The notes under the pieces were generated by a model, which saw nothing but the letters and a program-made list of their open reading frames with translations, was not told where the DNA came from and ran no database searches. A program made the position numbers and the translations under genes. A DNA stretch of 64,000 bases from Roseibium polysiphoniae (GTDB lineage: Bacteria > Pseudomonadota > Alphaproteobacteria > Rhizobiales > Stappiaceae): positions 186,001 through 250,000 of the forward strand of contig NZ_JACYXJ010000007.1 in NCBI RefSeq assembly GCF_014842925.1, written 5' to 3'. Shown piece after piece: positions 18,206-25,760 of this stretch (position 1 is the first letter of the stretch; the number at the start of each line of letters is the position of its first letter).

Positions 18206-18447
18206 TTGACCTCCCCGCAATTGAGAGGCCGTTCTTGTTCCCTAGGGAGAACTTACTATGACAGAATAGATAAACTCAGCTTAAAGCGCTTGGTTAATAT
18301 TTCTATAAATTTGAACTTCAATTCTTTTACATTAACAAAAACTGAAGAATACTTACTACAATTGCAATTCAACGAGCCATCCCAGTCAACTAGCCCCGTT
18401 AACAACCAGGATCTCGTAATCCTGGCCAAACGAGTCTGCCACCGGTT
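18206..18447. promoter_or_regulatory. AT-rich upstream region of the carrier-protein operon
   Basis: About 240 bases, strikingly AT-rich at 18290-18370, between the carrier gene and the end of the cytochrome b561 gene. It must hold the promoter for the operon that starts at 18205. No strong -35/-10 pair or small gene could be named. Confidence 0.4.
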
Positions 18448-18978
18448 TCACAGCATTCTCTGAAGAACACCGTCCCGCTTGATCAATCCGTGGAACAAGG
18501 CGGCCCCGATGTGCACCGTGACGACAGCTACAAAGGCAAGTCCGAGAACTTCGTGTATCGGGAAAAGTTGATCCGCCAGGGCACGATCCTTTGCCACCAG
18601 GGCAGGCAGCGTGAACAGGCCGAAGACCTCGATCGCTGCGCCGTAGGCAGATGTCGCCACCCAGCCAACCAGCGGGTTTAGAATCAGAAAGATATAGAGA
18701 AAAGCATGGGTCGCTCTTGCTGCCATACGCTGCCAAAGCGGGATAGCCTCCGGCAGCGGCGCCGGATGGGATCCAAAACGAAAAACCAGCCGGACCAACG
18801 TTAATACGAGAAGTACAAAACCAACTGAGCGGTGATAGTCAAACAAGGTGTTCTGCAAAGATCCGCCATCAATACGGATCATCACGATGCCTGCAGGCAC
18901 CATGGTCAGAACGAGCACGACCGTCAGCCAATGAAATAGCCTCGCCAGCGCACTGTAGCGCGTATCACTTCTAGCCAT
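18448..18978 (-). CDS. Cytochrome b561 family membrane protein
   Basis: 176 residues with four membrane helices and the family's haem-ligating histidines in ARLFHWLTV, FDYHRSVGF, RATHAFLY and PIHEVLGLAFVAVVTVHIG. The bacterial b561 family is a di-haem b protein that moves electrons between quinone and periplasmic acceptors or superoxide. It is preceded, after a 91-base gap containing a G-rich repeat, by the methyltransferase gene on the same strand. Whether it belongs to that operon functionally is open. Confidence 0.88.
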   Translation of the reverse strand: MARSDTRYSALARLFHWLTVVLVLTMVPAGIVMIRIDGGSLQNTLFDYHRSVGFVLLVLTLVRLVFRFGSHPAPLPEAIPLWQRMAARATHAFLYIFLILNPLVGWVATSAYGAAIEVFGLFTLPALVAKDRALADQLFPIHEVLGLAFVAVVTVHIGAALFHGLIKRDGVLQRML

Positions 18979-19042
18979 CCGACTTCCTCTCCAACGCCAA
19001 CCTAGAGCTGGCTATGGCCTCTCTCCAGAAACGAGGTGCCGC

Positions 19043-19072
19043 CCCTACCCTACCCTACCCTACCCTACCCTA
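19043..19072 (-). repeat. Six CCCTA units (TAGGG on the transcribed strand), G-quadruplex-prone
   Basis: Plus strand reads six uninterrupted CCCTA units with an extra C before them. On the minus (mRNA-like) strand this is TAGGG repeated six times, ending GGGG. The first TAG is the stop codon of the methyltransferase gene. Runs of three G with two-base loops are a textbook G-quadruplex pattern, so the mRNA 3' end or the gap before the cytochrome gene may fold this way. Confidence 0.9.
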
Positions 19073-19876
19073 CGCCCGAGGCGGCAAAGCAACCAAGTCT
19101 TGATGGCCAACGATGACAGAGAGGTGTCCATCTTCAATTTCGCCCAGGCGGCGCGTTTGCCAGCGGGCAAGTTGCTCGGGATCCATCCCCACCTCAGAAG
19201 CCGCTTCGATCCACCCTGCCAACAATGCCATTTGGAAGGCGGCGCTGTCACGATCGGCAATCCAGTCTGAGGCTCCGGTTGTGACCTTGTAACCGGCTTG
19301 CCTGAACAGATTGGCCGCAGCGTTCCAGGCGAATGGACCGAGCGCAGCGCCAAAGCCTTTGTCCGTCCTTTGATGCGTGTTCATGGCCTGACGAATTGCA
19401 TCATCAAGCGGATCGACCGGGTCGCAAGATGCTCTGCCATCATAAGACAGGCTGGCGAGGAACGGCTTTGAGGAAGCGGTGACCGTTTCGACAAGCGTCC
19501 CGAGGAACTCCTCCGTCACAAGGTCCAGGAAGGCCGACGTCGTAACCGCATCCACGGTACCCCACGGCAAATCATCAAGATCACGCGAGAGATCCGCGAT
19601 CTCGACCTGAATGTTCACACCGGGCGTTTCCGACAAGCGCTCTGCCGCAACGTCGAGAAGACGTGGGTCGTTGTCCACCAGGGTCCAGTTCTGGGAGCCG
19701 GAAAGCTTTTCAGACATAGCCGCGACGGTTGATCCAGCGCCACTGCCAAGGTCCAGAATGTGAACTGTACGATCGGTGGGCAAGGCAGCACAGAAAGCAT
19801 CTTCAATCTTCTGGTTGCGAGCCTTCAGGTCAAAGGGCTCGCGGAGAGCAAGCCAATCGGGGGAGAAGCCGCTCAT
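19070..19876 (-). CDS. Class I SAM-dependent methyltransferase
   Basis: 268 residues from ATG 19876, which overlaps the stop of the glycosyltransferase gene (ATGA); longer in-frame readings lie wholly within that gene and are rejected. Motif I is HILDLGSGAGS (about 38-48), and LVDNDPRLL is the acidic loop that binds the SAM ribose. DAVTTSAFLDLV corresponds to motif IV. It is the fourth gene of an operon with a dehydrogenase, a pterin-synthase-like protein and a glycosyltransferase, so it may methylate the product of that pathway. The acceptor is unknown. The stop codon lies in a TAGGG repeat. Confidence 0.82.
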   Translation of the reverse strand: MSGFSPDWLALREPFDLKARNQKIEDAFCAALPTDRTVHILDLGSGAGSTVAAMSEKLSGSQNWTLVDNDPRLLDVAAERLSETPGVNIQVEIADLSRDLDDLPWGTVDAVTTSAFLDLVTEEFLGTLVETVTASSKPFLASLSYDGRASCDPVDPLDDAIRQAMNTHQRTDKGFGAALGPFAWNAAANLFRQAGYKVTTGASDWIADRDSAAFQMALLAGWIEAASEVGMDPEQLARWQTRRLGEIEDGHLSVIVGHQDLVALPPRA

Positions 19877-20943
19877 GAGTCGAGCTCCAAGATCCTGGCG
19901 AACGCCATTGCTGCGTCGTCCCATGTCGGCAGGGTCTTGCTGCTGGCCCAGGCCGCCATGCCTAACTTCTTTCGTTCGTTGGAGCACTTCAGCAGTTTCT
20001 CCAATGCGCCTCGAAGCTGGCCGACATCCTCGACCCCGCAATAAATCGCCCCATCTCTCGCAAGAGTTTCCCCGACAGCTCCCGCACCGCTTCCAAGGAC
20101 GGGCAACCCATGGGACAGAGCCTCTGTGAACGCCATGCCGTAGCCCTCATAGCGGCTCGCGAGGACAAACACATCGGCAGCAGCGTAAAACCCCGACAGC
20201 TTGGCGGCGTCAACGGCGCCGTGAAAACGCACGCGATCGGAGAGTGAGAGTTCGCGGAGTTGCGCCGACAGTTGTGAAAAGCAGTTCTTGTCGCGACTTG
20301 TATCTCCGACAATGCCCAGGTGCCAATCGTACGCTTTGAGGTCCGAAAGTGCCTCAAAAAGGAGGTCGTAACCCTTTCGCTGAACGATCGTGCCGACGGA
20401 CAACAGGCAAACCGGTCCTTCATCTCGATACGCGTTCTCCTGCGCGCGGTCGGTCCCTGGCTCGACCACGTGCAACCGATCCTCGGAAACCTCGAAGAGA
20501 TCGCGGACCTGATCTCCTGTCGCGGAGCTCGTTACGATGACGCGGCGGGCGAATTGCAAAGCTGTTTTTTCGCCCTCCTCAAGAGCCTTGGCCGTTGCTG
20601 CGTCGATGCCATTTTCCTTACACAGAGGATGGTGAACCAATGCGATCAGCTCGACATTGTCCGCCGCGCTGGCAACAGCTTTCGCGAGCACGCCAAACGC
20701 CAACCCGTCAACGATGACGCGCGAGCCCTCCGGCAGGCTGTTCAGACGCCGACTGGCCTGATCGAGTGTTTCACGTGTTGGAAACGGGAAGCCCTCGCCG
20801 AGCTCCAGCAGCTCAACGTCCCAGCCAGCATCGCGCAGGCCAGAAATGATCCGGCGATCGTATCCATATCCACCAGTCGGCGTGTCCAAATCACCCGGAT
20901 AGGCGAAATAGACCAGCTGGCGTTGCCTGTCAGGTTCTAGCAT
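19873..20943 (-). CDS. Glycosyltransferase family 4
   Basis: 356 residues, GT-B fold. The N-terminal glycine-rich loop is in TPTGGYGYDRRI. The C-terminal domain has LLSVGTIVQRKGYDLL and ASRYEGYGMAFTEALSHGLPVLGS, with the E-x7-E pair that binds nucleotide-sugar. It begins at 20943, overlapping the end of the pterin-synthase-like gene by one base, and overlaps the methyltransferase by four. It lies well away from the exopolysaccharide locus, in a compact operon. A small-molecule acceptor such as a pterin is therefore as likely as a polysaccharide, though this is inference. Confidence 0.82.
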   Translation of the reverse strand: MLEPDRQRQLVYFAYPGDLDTPTGGYGYDRRIISGLRDAGWDVELLELGEGFPFPTRETLDQASRRLNSLPEGSRVIVDGLAFGVLAKAVASAADNVELIALVHHPLCKENGIDAATAKALEEGEKTALQFARRVIVTSSATGDQVRDLFEVSEDRLHVVEPGTDRAQENAYRDEGPVCLLSVGTIVQRKGYDLLFEALSDLKAYDWHLGIVGDTSRDKNCFSQLSAQLRELSLSDRVRFHGAVDAAKLSGFYAAADVFVLASRYEGYGMAFTEALSHGLPVLGSGAGAVGETLARDGAIYCGVEDVGQLRGALEKLLKCSNERKKLGMAAWASSKTLPTWDDAAMAFARILELDS

Positions 20944-21374
20944 CAGGCGATAGACGCTTCATACCAGGCGCGGGCGACGTGAGACTCAGAAATGGTGACT
21001 CTCAAGCTGTCTAACTCGGTGCCAACACGTCCCAGACGGTCTTCCCGCGCCGCTTTGGCAAGGTGGTCGTGAATATGCTTGGTCAGGAACTCGGTTGTCG
21101 TGTTGATGCCTTCAAATTCGGGCACGTCATCGAGATTCTTGTAGTTCAGCGGCTCAAGAACTTCCTTCAAGGCCTCGTGTGCGCGTCCGATATCGATGAC
21201 AACGCCATTGCTGTCGAGTTCTTTCGACATGAAGGCTGCATCAATCACAAAAGTGGCGCCATGCAGTGCCTGCGCTGGTCCGAAAAGCTCACCCTTGAAG
21301 GAATGAGCGATCATGACGTGATCTCTAACTTCGACTGCAAACATTGGCTCTGAATTTCCTTGGTTTTGGCTCAC
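20943..21374 (-). CDS. 6-pyruvoyl-tetrahydropterin synthase / QueD-fold protein lacking catalytic residues
   Basis: 143 residues of the T-fold family, overlapping the dehydrogenase stop by ATGA. Family marks are MIAHSF (H24), the HG pair (H38-G39), KNLDDVPEFEGINTTTEFL and SESHVARAWYE with the pterin-binding Glu region (about E130). Key positions are changed. The zinc-binding HGH reads HGA, the catalytic Cys region (FGPAQAL) has no Cys, and the LDHKNL motif that carries the catalytic Asp-His reads LNYKNL. It may still bind a pterin or purine-like ring, but it should not catalyse the PTPS or QueD reaction in the usual way. The adjacent genes suggest a dedicated pathway role. Confidence 0.78.
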   Translation of the reverse strand: MSQNQGNSEPMFAVEVRDHVMIAHSFKGELFGPAQALHGATFVIDAAFMSKELDSNGVVIDIGRAHEALKEVLEPLNYKNLDDVPEFEGINTTTEFLTKHIHDHLAKAAREDRLGRVGTELDSLRVTISESHVARAWYEASIA

Positions 21375-22357
21375 GAGTAGACCAGCACTGGCGCAAGCGC
21401 ATCTAACTGACCAGTCAATATTTCGGGAAGACGGTGTGGTGCTTCTTCAAATGGTATGCGGTGACTTACTAGGAGATCTAGCGCGGGATCCCTTAGAAGC
21501 GAGAGGGCAACGCCAAGACGGCGGCGGTAGTTCCATCTCGCCTGCCGAGCAACGGGAATGGTCCCGACTTGGCTGGACTTCAGGCTCAGTCTGCGCGCAT
21601 GAAAGTCGGCGCCAAGTGGCACGGACACGGATGTTGCCCCGTACCAGCTCATCTCGACAACCGTCGCTCCGTCTCCGGCTGCTTTCAACGCCGTCTCCAA
21701 TCCCGCTGCCTGCGCACTCGTATGAAAAACCAAATCCTGATCCGCAGGTGCGCCTTCGGGTTTGGCGAAGTCGAAACCCAGTGTCTCTGCAAGGACAGCA
21801 CGCGCGTCGTTGACGTCCACCAACGTCACGTTTGTGGCTGGAATCCTTGCCGCGAGATAGGCCGTCAGCAGGCCGACTACGCCGCCCCCGACCACGCAGA
21901 TGTGATCCCCAGGTGAAGGCAATCCATCCCATAAAGCATTGAGAGCAGTCTCCATATTGGCTGCGAGGACTGCCCGTTCTGCCGGAACCCCGTCAGGCAG
22001 AATGTGCAATTCGTTCAGTGAGGCATTGAAGTGCGTTTGATGTGGAAACAGACCAAAGACGAATTCGCCAATGTGCTGATGGGGCCCGGTCTCGACCTGG
22101 CCGACACAAGCGTATCCATACTTGACCGGAAACGGGAACTCTCCATCTTGATGCGGCGCGCGCATACGATGCCACTCGCTCTCGGGCACGCTTCCCCGGA
22201 AAACCAGTCCCTCTGTTCCCCGGCTAACCGCGCTGTTGATCGTGCGAACGCGGAGCTGTCCGGTCGCAAGTTGCGGCAAATCCTGATCACGAATTTCGCA
22301 GATTTCCTTCGCGCTGTACCAAAGTGCTCTAGCCATACTGTTTCTTTTTTCGGTCAT
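21371..22357 (-). CDS. Zinc-type alcohol dehydrogenase-like (MDR) oxidoreductase
   Basis: 328 residues from ATG 22357, preceded by GGTGATTTC; the next in-frame ATG (22336) has a poor ribosome-binding site. The N-terminal GroES-like domain contains NSAVSRGTEGLVF and PVKYGYACVGQVE, and the Rossmann domain has ICVVGGGVVGLLTAY with VTLVDVNDARA as the acidic end of the second strand (NAD preferred). The usual cysteine-rich structural-zinc lobe is absent. It is the first gene of a tight operon followed by the pterin-synthase-like gene. Substrate unknown. Confidence 0.82.
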   Translation of the reverse strand: MTEKRNSMARALWYSAKEICEIRDQDLPQLATGQLRVRTINSAVSRGTEGLVFRGSVPESEWHRMRAPHQDGEFPFPVKYGYACVGQVETGPHQHIGEFVFGLFPHQTHFNASLNELHILPDGVPAERAVLAANMETALNALWDGLPSPGDHICVVGGGVVGLLTAYLAARIPATNVTLVDVNDARAVLAETLGFDFAKPEGAPADQDLVFHTSAQAAGLETALKAAGDGATVVEMSWYGATSVSVPLGADFHARRLSLKSSQVGTIPVARQARWNYRRRLGVALSLLRDPALDLLVSHRIPFEEAPHRLPEILTGQLDALAPVLVYS

Positions 22358-22454
22358 GAAATCACCGCAGGGTTGAACTACGTCACTGGACGATCCGTAA
22401 GCACCGTTGACAATTGCACTATTGCGAAGCAATCCGGTTTTGAAAGTCACATTT

Positions 22455-24293
22455 ATGCGTGATGTATCTGAAATGCAGCTTCAGAACTCAAGAGTATTGC
22501 CCATGACCCGTCGGCGGATCATTTTTGCAGGGCTGGTTATCGTCAGCTTCCTCGGTCTTTCTGGCCTGATGGCTCTGACCCTCGCGACAGGCGACGTCGG
22601 AGTTCTCAAGGGCATTATGTTCACATGCTTCCTGTTGACCCTTCCCTGGACCATCATCGGTTTCTGGAACGCCGTCATTGGCTTGCTCACCATGCGCCTG
22701 GCAAAGGACCCAGCAGCCTATGTCTGCCCGATTGCCGCCGGTGAAAAGGATGCAGCACTGACGTCGCAGACAGCGATCCTGTCCTGCATTCGTGATGAAG
22801 ACGTTGAACTGCTTGAGACCCGTCTCAACGCAATGCTTGCCAGCTTGCTCCGCTCCGGTGAAGCCAAGTCCTTTTCGCTTTTCGTCCTCAGCGACACCTC
22901 GCGTGATGACATCGCCATGCAAGAGCAGGCAATGGTAGCTCGCCTTACAAGCAACTGGGGCGCGGATATCCCCGTAGCCTATCGCAGACGGACAGAGAAT
23001 ACCGGCTTCAAGGCCGGCAATATCGAAGATTTCTGCGAGAGATGGGGTGTCGACTACGACTTCGCTCTGGTTCTGGATGCCGACAGTTACATGTCCGCAG
23101 ATGCAATCCTCGGTCTTGTCAGGCGTATGGAATTGAACCCGCGCCTTGGCATCTTGCAGAGTTTGGTCGTTGGCCTTCCCACCGAAAGCGCCTTTGCGCG
23201 CGTGTTTCAGTTTGGCATGCGCCTTGGCATGCGGTCCTACACGATCGGCAGCGCCTGGTGGCAAGGCGATTGCGGCCCCTACTGGGGGCATAATGCGCTC
23301 TTGCGTATCAAGCCCTTCATCGAAAACTGCAAGCTGCCGACATTGCCAGGCAATGGACCACTCAGTGGCGCTATTCTGTCCCACGACCAAGTCGAAGCGG
23401 TTCTGATGCGTCGCGCCGGTTATGAGGTTCGCGTATTGCCGCAAGAAGGTGGAAGCTACGAGGAGAATCCACCACACCTGCTTGAATTTATCCGGCGTGA
23501 CCTACGTTGGTGCCAAGGCAATTTCCAGTATCGGCGCTTGCTGACCATGCCGCGCCTTCTGCCGGTCAGCCGAGTTCAGCTCTTCCTCGCGATGCTGATG
23601 TTCATCGGGTCTCCGGCCTGGATCGGCTTTATGGTCAGCGCCGCTCTCGCTGGTGTCACGGCGGCTGACGCCCCGCTGTTTCGAGCTGAAACCGGCTATG
23701 CGCTCTTTATCACCATCATGACGATGGTGTTTGCGCCCAAGCTTGCCACGGTCACCGACATTCTCGCACAAAAAGATCTCCGCAGAGGCTTTGGCGGCAC
23801 CTTCCGTGTCCTCGCGAGTGCCCTGACAGAAATCGTCTATTCCTCAATGCTCGCCCCGATCATGGCAATGGCGCATACGCTGTTCATCGGTGGTCTGGCT
23901 CTTGGAAAAACCATCGGCTGGGGTGCCCAGGGCCGTGAAGTCGAACAGCTTCCGCTTGGGCTCACGGCATCAAAACTCTGGCCACAGACCCTGTTTGGAG
24001 TGCTGGCGATCTCCTGGATCGCGACACAGCCACTTGTTGCGGTATGGCCTGTGATCCCGATCGCCTTGGGGCCTCTGCTTGCCGTTCCATTTGCGGTGTT
24101 ATCCTCCAGCCCTTCTATCGGCCTGATGGCAATCAAGTCGACATTCTGGCGAATTCCGGAAGAAACGACACCCCAAGCGGAGCTGTCACCACTTTCTCTC
24201 CGGGCCCTTCTGGAAGGACCGCAAACGCTCTCTGCCGATGCCAACGGTACGCACCTGCCGCCTCAAAGAGAGCCCGTCCGCGTGAAAGCGTAA
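22455..24293 (+). CDS. opgH: Glucans biosynthesis glucosyltransferase H (OpgH/MdoH)
   Basis: 612 residues from ATG 22455 (GAAAG upstream). A GT2 domain sits between membrane helices. ENTGFKAGNIEDF and LVLDADSYM give the donor and metal-binding aspartates, SHDQVEAVLMRRAGYEV the catalytic base region, and RRDLRWCQGNFQYRRLL the QxxRW-type motif. The WWQGDCGPYWGHNALLR signature is specific to OpgH. It makes the beta-1,2 or beta-1,2/1,6 glucan backbone of osmoregulated periplasmic glucans from UDP-glucose while exporting it. The usual partner opgG is not adjacent. It is divergent from the dehydrogenase operon and ends at a strong terminator. Confidence 0.93.
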   Translation: MRDVSEMQLQNSRVLPMTRRRIIFAGLVIVSFLGLSGLMALTLATGDVGVLKGIMFTCFLLTLPWTIIGFWNAVIGLLTMRLAKDPAAYVCPIAAGEKDAALTSQTAILSCIRDEDVELLETRLNAMLASLLRSGEAKSFSLFVLSDTSRDDIAMQEQAMVARLTSNWGADIPVAYRRRTENTGFKAGNIEDFCERWGVDYDFALVLDADSYMSADAILGLVRRMELNPRLGILQSLVVGLPTESAFARVFQFGMRLGMRSYTIGSAWWQGDCGPYWGHNALLRIKPFIENCKLPTLPGNGPLSGAILSHDQVEAVLMRRAGYEVRVLPQEGGSYEENPPHLLEFIRRDLRWCQGNFQYRRLLTMPRLLPVSRVQLFLAMLMFIGSPAWIGFMVSAALAGVTAADAPLFRAETGYALFITIMTMVFAPKLATVTDILAQKDLRRGFGGTFRVLASALTEIVYSSMLAPIMAMAHTLFIGGLALGKTIGWGAQGREVEQLPLGLTASKLWPQTLFGVLAISWIATQPLVAVWPVIPIALGPLLAVPFAVLSSSPSIGLMAIKSTFWRIPEETTPQAELSPLSLRALLEGPQTLSADANGTHLPPQREPVRVKA

Positions 24294-24307
24294 GTGCGGC
24301 AAAAACG

Positions 24308-24333
24308 AAAAAACCGGCTCAAGGCCGGTTTTT
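24308..24333. terminator. Bidirectional intrinsic terminator between opgH and ptsN
   Basis: Stem CCGGC (24314-24318) / GCCGG (24324-24328), flanked by A6 on the left and T5 on the right, extending the stem. It lies 15 bases after opgH and serves the convergent ptsN transcript equally. Confidence 0.88.
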
Positions 24334-24359
24334 CAGGTCATCTCAAACAGCTCAGACCA

Positions 24360-24827
24360 TCAAGCAGCGTTGGAAGACGCAATCGACTGGGTGAGCAGAG
24401 CATAGATCTCTTCAGGGTCACTTGAGCTTCGGATGGCTTTTGTGACCGCCGCGTCCCGAAGCTGTCTCGCGATCCGGGCAAGCGCCTTGAGATGATCAGC
24501 TCCAGCCCCCTCAGGCGCCAGGAGCAAAAACACCAGATCGACCGGCTCGTCATCCAATGCATCAAAGTCTACAGGCTTGTCGAGCCGCGCAAACAAACCA
24601 ACAAGACGGTCTAGGCGAGTCAGCTTGCCATGCGGGATCGCAATGCCATTGCCGACACCGGTCGACCCGAGACGTTCGCGCTGAAGCAGCGTATCGAACA
24701 CCTCTCGCTCGGAGAGCCCAGTCAGCTCAGCTGCTTTCGCAGACATTTCCTGAATAGCCTGCTTTTTGCTTTTGGCTTTCAGTCCGGCGATTACCGCCTC
24801 TTTTGTCAGAAGATCACCAAGATCCAT
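24360..24827 (-). CDS. ptsN: PTS IIA-like nitrogen regulatory protein (EIIA-Ntr)
   Basis: 155 residues. GNGIAIPHGKL carries the phosphorylated histidine (H66), and LLQRERLGSTGVG precedes it as in all EIIA-Ntr proteins. It accepts phosphate from NPr in the nitrogen PTS and regulates potassium, nitrogen and envelope functions by its phosphorylation state. It ends the rpoN-hpf-ptsN order that is standard in proteobacteria. It begins 66 bases after hpf and probably shares its transcript. Confidence 0.94.
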   Translation of the reverse strand: MDLGDLLTKEAVIAGLKAKSKKQAIQEMSAKAAELTGLSEREVFDTLLQRERLGSTGVGNGIAIPHGKLTRLDRLVGLFARLDKPVDFDALDDEPVDLVFLLLAPEGAGADHLKALARIARQLRDAAVTKAIRSSSDPEEIYALLTQSIASSNAA

Positions 24828-24893
24828 TTCAAATGCCTACAAGTGCGTCAGCGCCAGCTCTGGAGGAGTAGCCGGCGCCAACTCATTATAATT

Positions 24894-25481
24894 TTATTCG
24901 GCAGCCTGCTGGGCCACCAAGGCCGGATCTATCCAGCCAATATTGCCGTCTGAACGACGATAGACGACATTTACGCCGCCGTTTGCTGCATTTTTGAACA
25001 GAACGACTGGCGTTTCCGTCAGATCCAGTTCCATCACAGCCATGCCAACGGTCATCGTTTTGACCTTCGCCGAGGTCTCGGCAATTACCAGCGGATTGAA
25101 ATCTGCCGGCAACTCTTCCTCGTCCTCGGTCGAGGCAAGTACATAGGAAGCCGCCTCGAAAGCTTCGCGGCCATTGCCGTTATGACCATGATGGTCCTTC
25201 AGCTTCCGCTTGTACCGCCGCAGCCTCTTTTCAATCTTGTCCGCCGCCTGATCAAAGCTCTGCCGCGGCTCCTGGTCCTGAGCCGACACCTGCAGAACAG
25301 TGCCAGTATCCAAATGCAAAGTGCATTCCGACTTGAACCCAGTACCTTCCCGGCTCAACGTCACATGTCCGTTGTAGCCGCCAGCAAAATACTTGGTAAG
25401 CGCATCCTCAATTCGGTCTGTGACATGGGTCCGCAGCGCGTCTCCAACATCAACATTTTTTCCCGAAATCCGCAAAGCCAT
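24894..25481 (-). CDS. hpf: Ribosome hibernation promoting factor, long form
   Basis: 195 residues. The N-terminal S30AE domain (ALRISGKNVDVGDALRTHV onward) binds at the 30S A/P sites. A basic linker follows, then a C-terminal dimerisation domain (VFKNAANGGVNVVYRRSDGNIGWIDP) that makes 100S ribosome dimers. This is the long HPF type usual in alphaproteobacteria. The start is ATG 25481 with AAGAGG seven bases before. A perfect 10-base inverted repeat lies 52 bases upstream of the start codon. Confidence 0.93.
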   Translation of the reverse strand: MALRISGKNVDVGDALRTHVTDRIEDALTKYFAGGYNGHVTLSREGTGFKSECTLHLDTGTVLQVSAQDQEPRQSFDQAADKIEKRLRRYKRKLKDHHGHNGNGREAFEAASYVLASTEDEEELPADFNPLVIAETSAKVKTMTVGMAVMELDLTETPVVLFKNAANGGVNVVYRRSDGNIGWIDPALVAQQAAE

Positions 25482-25532
25482 GGGGACCTCTTATTCTCGT
25501 TTGGACCAAAAGGCCGTCAGCTAAAAGCCGAC

Positions 25533-25557
25533 GCTTGAAACGGGTCACGTTTCAAGC
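25533..25557. promoter_or_regulatory. Perfect 10-base inverted repeat upstream of hpf
   Basis: GCTTGAAACG (25533-25542), spacer GGTCA, CGTTTCAAGC (25548-25557). It lies between rpoN and hpf in a 279-base gap and is followed on the minus strand by a second, weaker stem (near 25514-25530). There is no T-run after it, so an operator or an mRNA leader stem is more likely than a terminator. Confidence 0.5.
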
Positions 25558-25760
25558 CTACAGAATGGACCAGTCAGCGCGGAAGCGCCATCCCCTCGTC
25601 ACTTAACACTTGCGGCGCGTCGTATACGCACCTGCATCGCCGCTGTCAATCGCGCTCGGTGTGAAATTACACGCGGCAGTGTCGCAAAATCCCACGGCAT
25701 TACCTCGCAAAAACAGAACATTGAAAAGAGCGGAGAGAATTTGACTTTTAATTTAGATAG

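Noticed and set aside
19043-19072. CCCTA repeat as a telomere or CRISPR-like array
   Set aside because: Six direct 5-base units without spacers in the middle of a chromosome-like gene order; neither idea fits.
19877-20041. Longer N-terminus for the methyltransferase
   Set aside because: It lies wholly inside the upstream glycosyltransferase gene; the ATGA overlap start is better.
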